Assembly (NCBI GenBank): GCA_019309665.1
Contig: JAFDFV010000219.1
Location: forward strand, 1-5,968
Source of the DNA: Deltaproteobacteria bacterium
GTDB lineage: Bacteria > Desulfobacterota > Desulfobacteria > Desulfobacterales > ETH-SRB1
Reading direction: 5' to 3'
Length of the DNA: 5,968 nt
Below the pieces are notes generated by a model. It was given only the letters and a program-made list of their open reading frames with translations. It did no database searches and was not told the origin of the DNA. Positions 5,953-5,968 of this stretch are shown here, in pieces; within the stretch, counting starts at the first letter, position 1; every line of letters starts with the position of its first letter. Made by a program: the position numbers and the translations under genes.

Positions 5953-5968
5953 GACGACTAAAAAGATA

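Overview
The window comes from a Gram-negative bacterium, with moderate GC by eye. The evidence is two lipoprotein signal peptides, an exported ChrB-type protein and a type IV pilus/type II secretion ATPase remnant. The FlgD-Ig plus DUF1573 gene pair and the CACGAAGG-type palindromic repeat recall uncultured Desulfobacterota and related lineages. That placement is a guess from gene content, not a demonstrated taxonomy. Every intact gene lies on the + strand.

Layout. (1) Positions 1-869 hold the 3' part of a FlgD-Ig-like surface or periplasmic protein. (2) Positions 879-948 hold an imperfect palindromic repeat placed exactly at the start of the next gene. (3) Positions 947-1645 encode a DUF1573 lipoprotein. 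(4) From 1661 to about 5008 there is a tightly packed iron(III)-type ABC importer: a substrate-binding lipoprotein, a fused double-domain permease broken by a one-base frameshift near 3944, and an ATPase. (5) Positions 5010-5545 encode a small exported protein with a ChrB C-terminal-like domain. Its reading frame is interrupted at an A8 run that contains a dnaX-type slippery heptamer (A_AAA_AAG). The -1 frame after it continues the same domain. (6) Positions 5546-5968 are debris: the last 21 codons of a PilB/GspE-type ATPase on the minus strand, followed by an internally deleted istB (IS21-family helper ATPase) whose P-loop is joined directly to its C-terminal third.

How the genes fit together. 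Binding protein, permease, ATPase and ChrB-like protein are spaced 34, 0 and 1 bp apart, so they look like one transcription unit for uptake of a metal ion or oxyanion. The binding protein lacks the tandem tyrosines that hold Fe3+ in FbpA and has an Asp-rich motif at about that place, so the substrate is open. The exported ChrB-like protein is the least ordinary member and may act on the same substrate in the periplasm.

Two genes of this unit each need one extra base to be restored (TT to TTT near 3944, A8 to A9 at 5391-5398). Three explanations compete: real decay, homopolymer under-calling in the assembly, or, for the ChrB-like gene only, programmed -1 frameshifting. Raw reads and homologue comparison would separate them.
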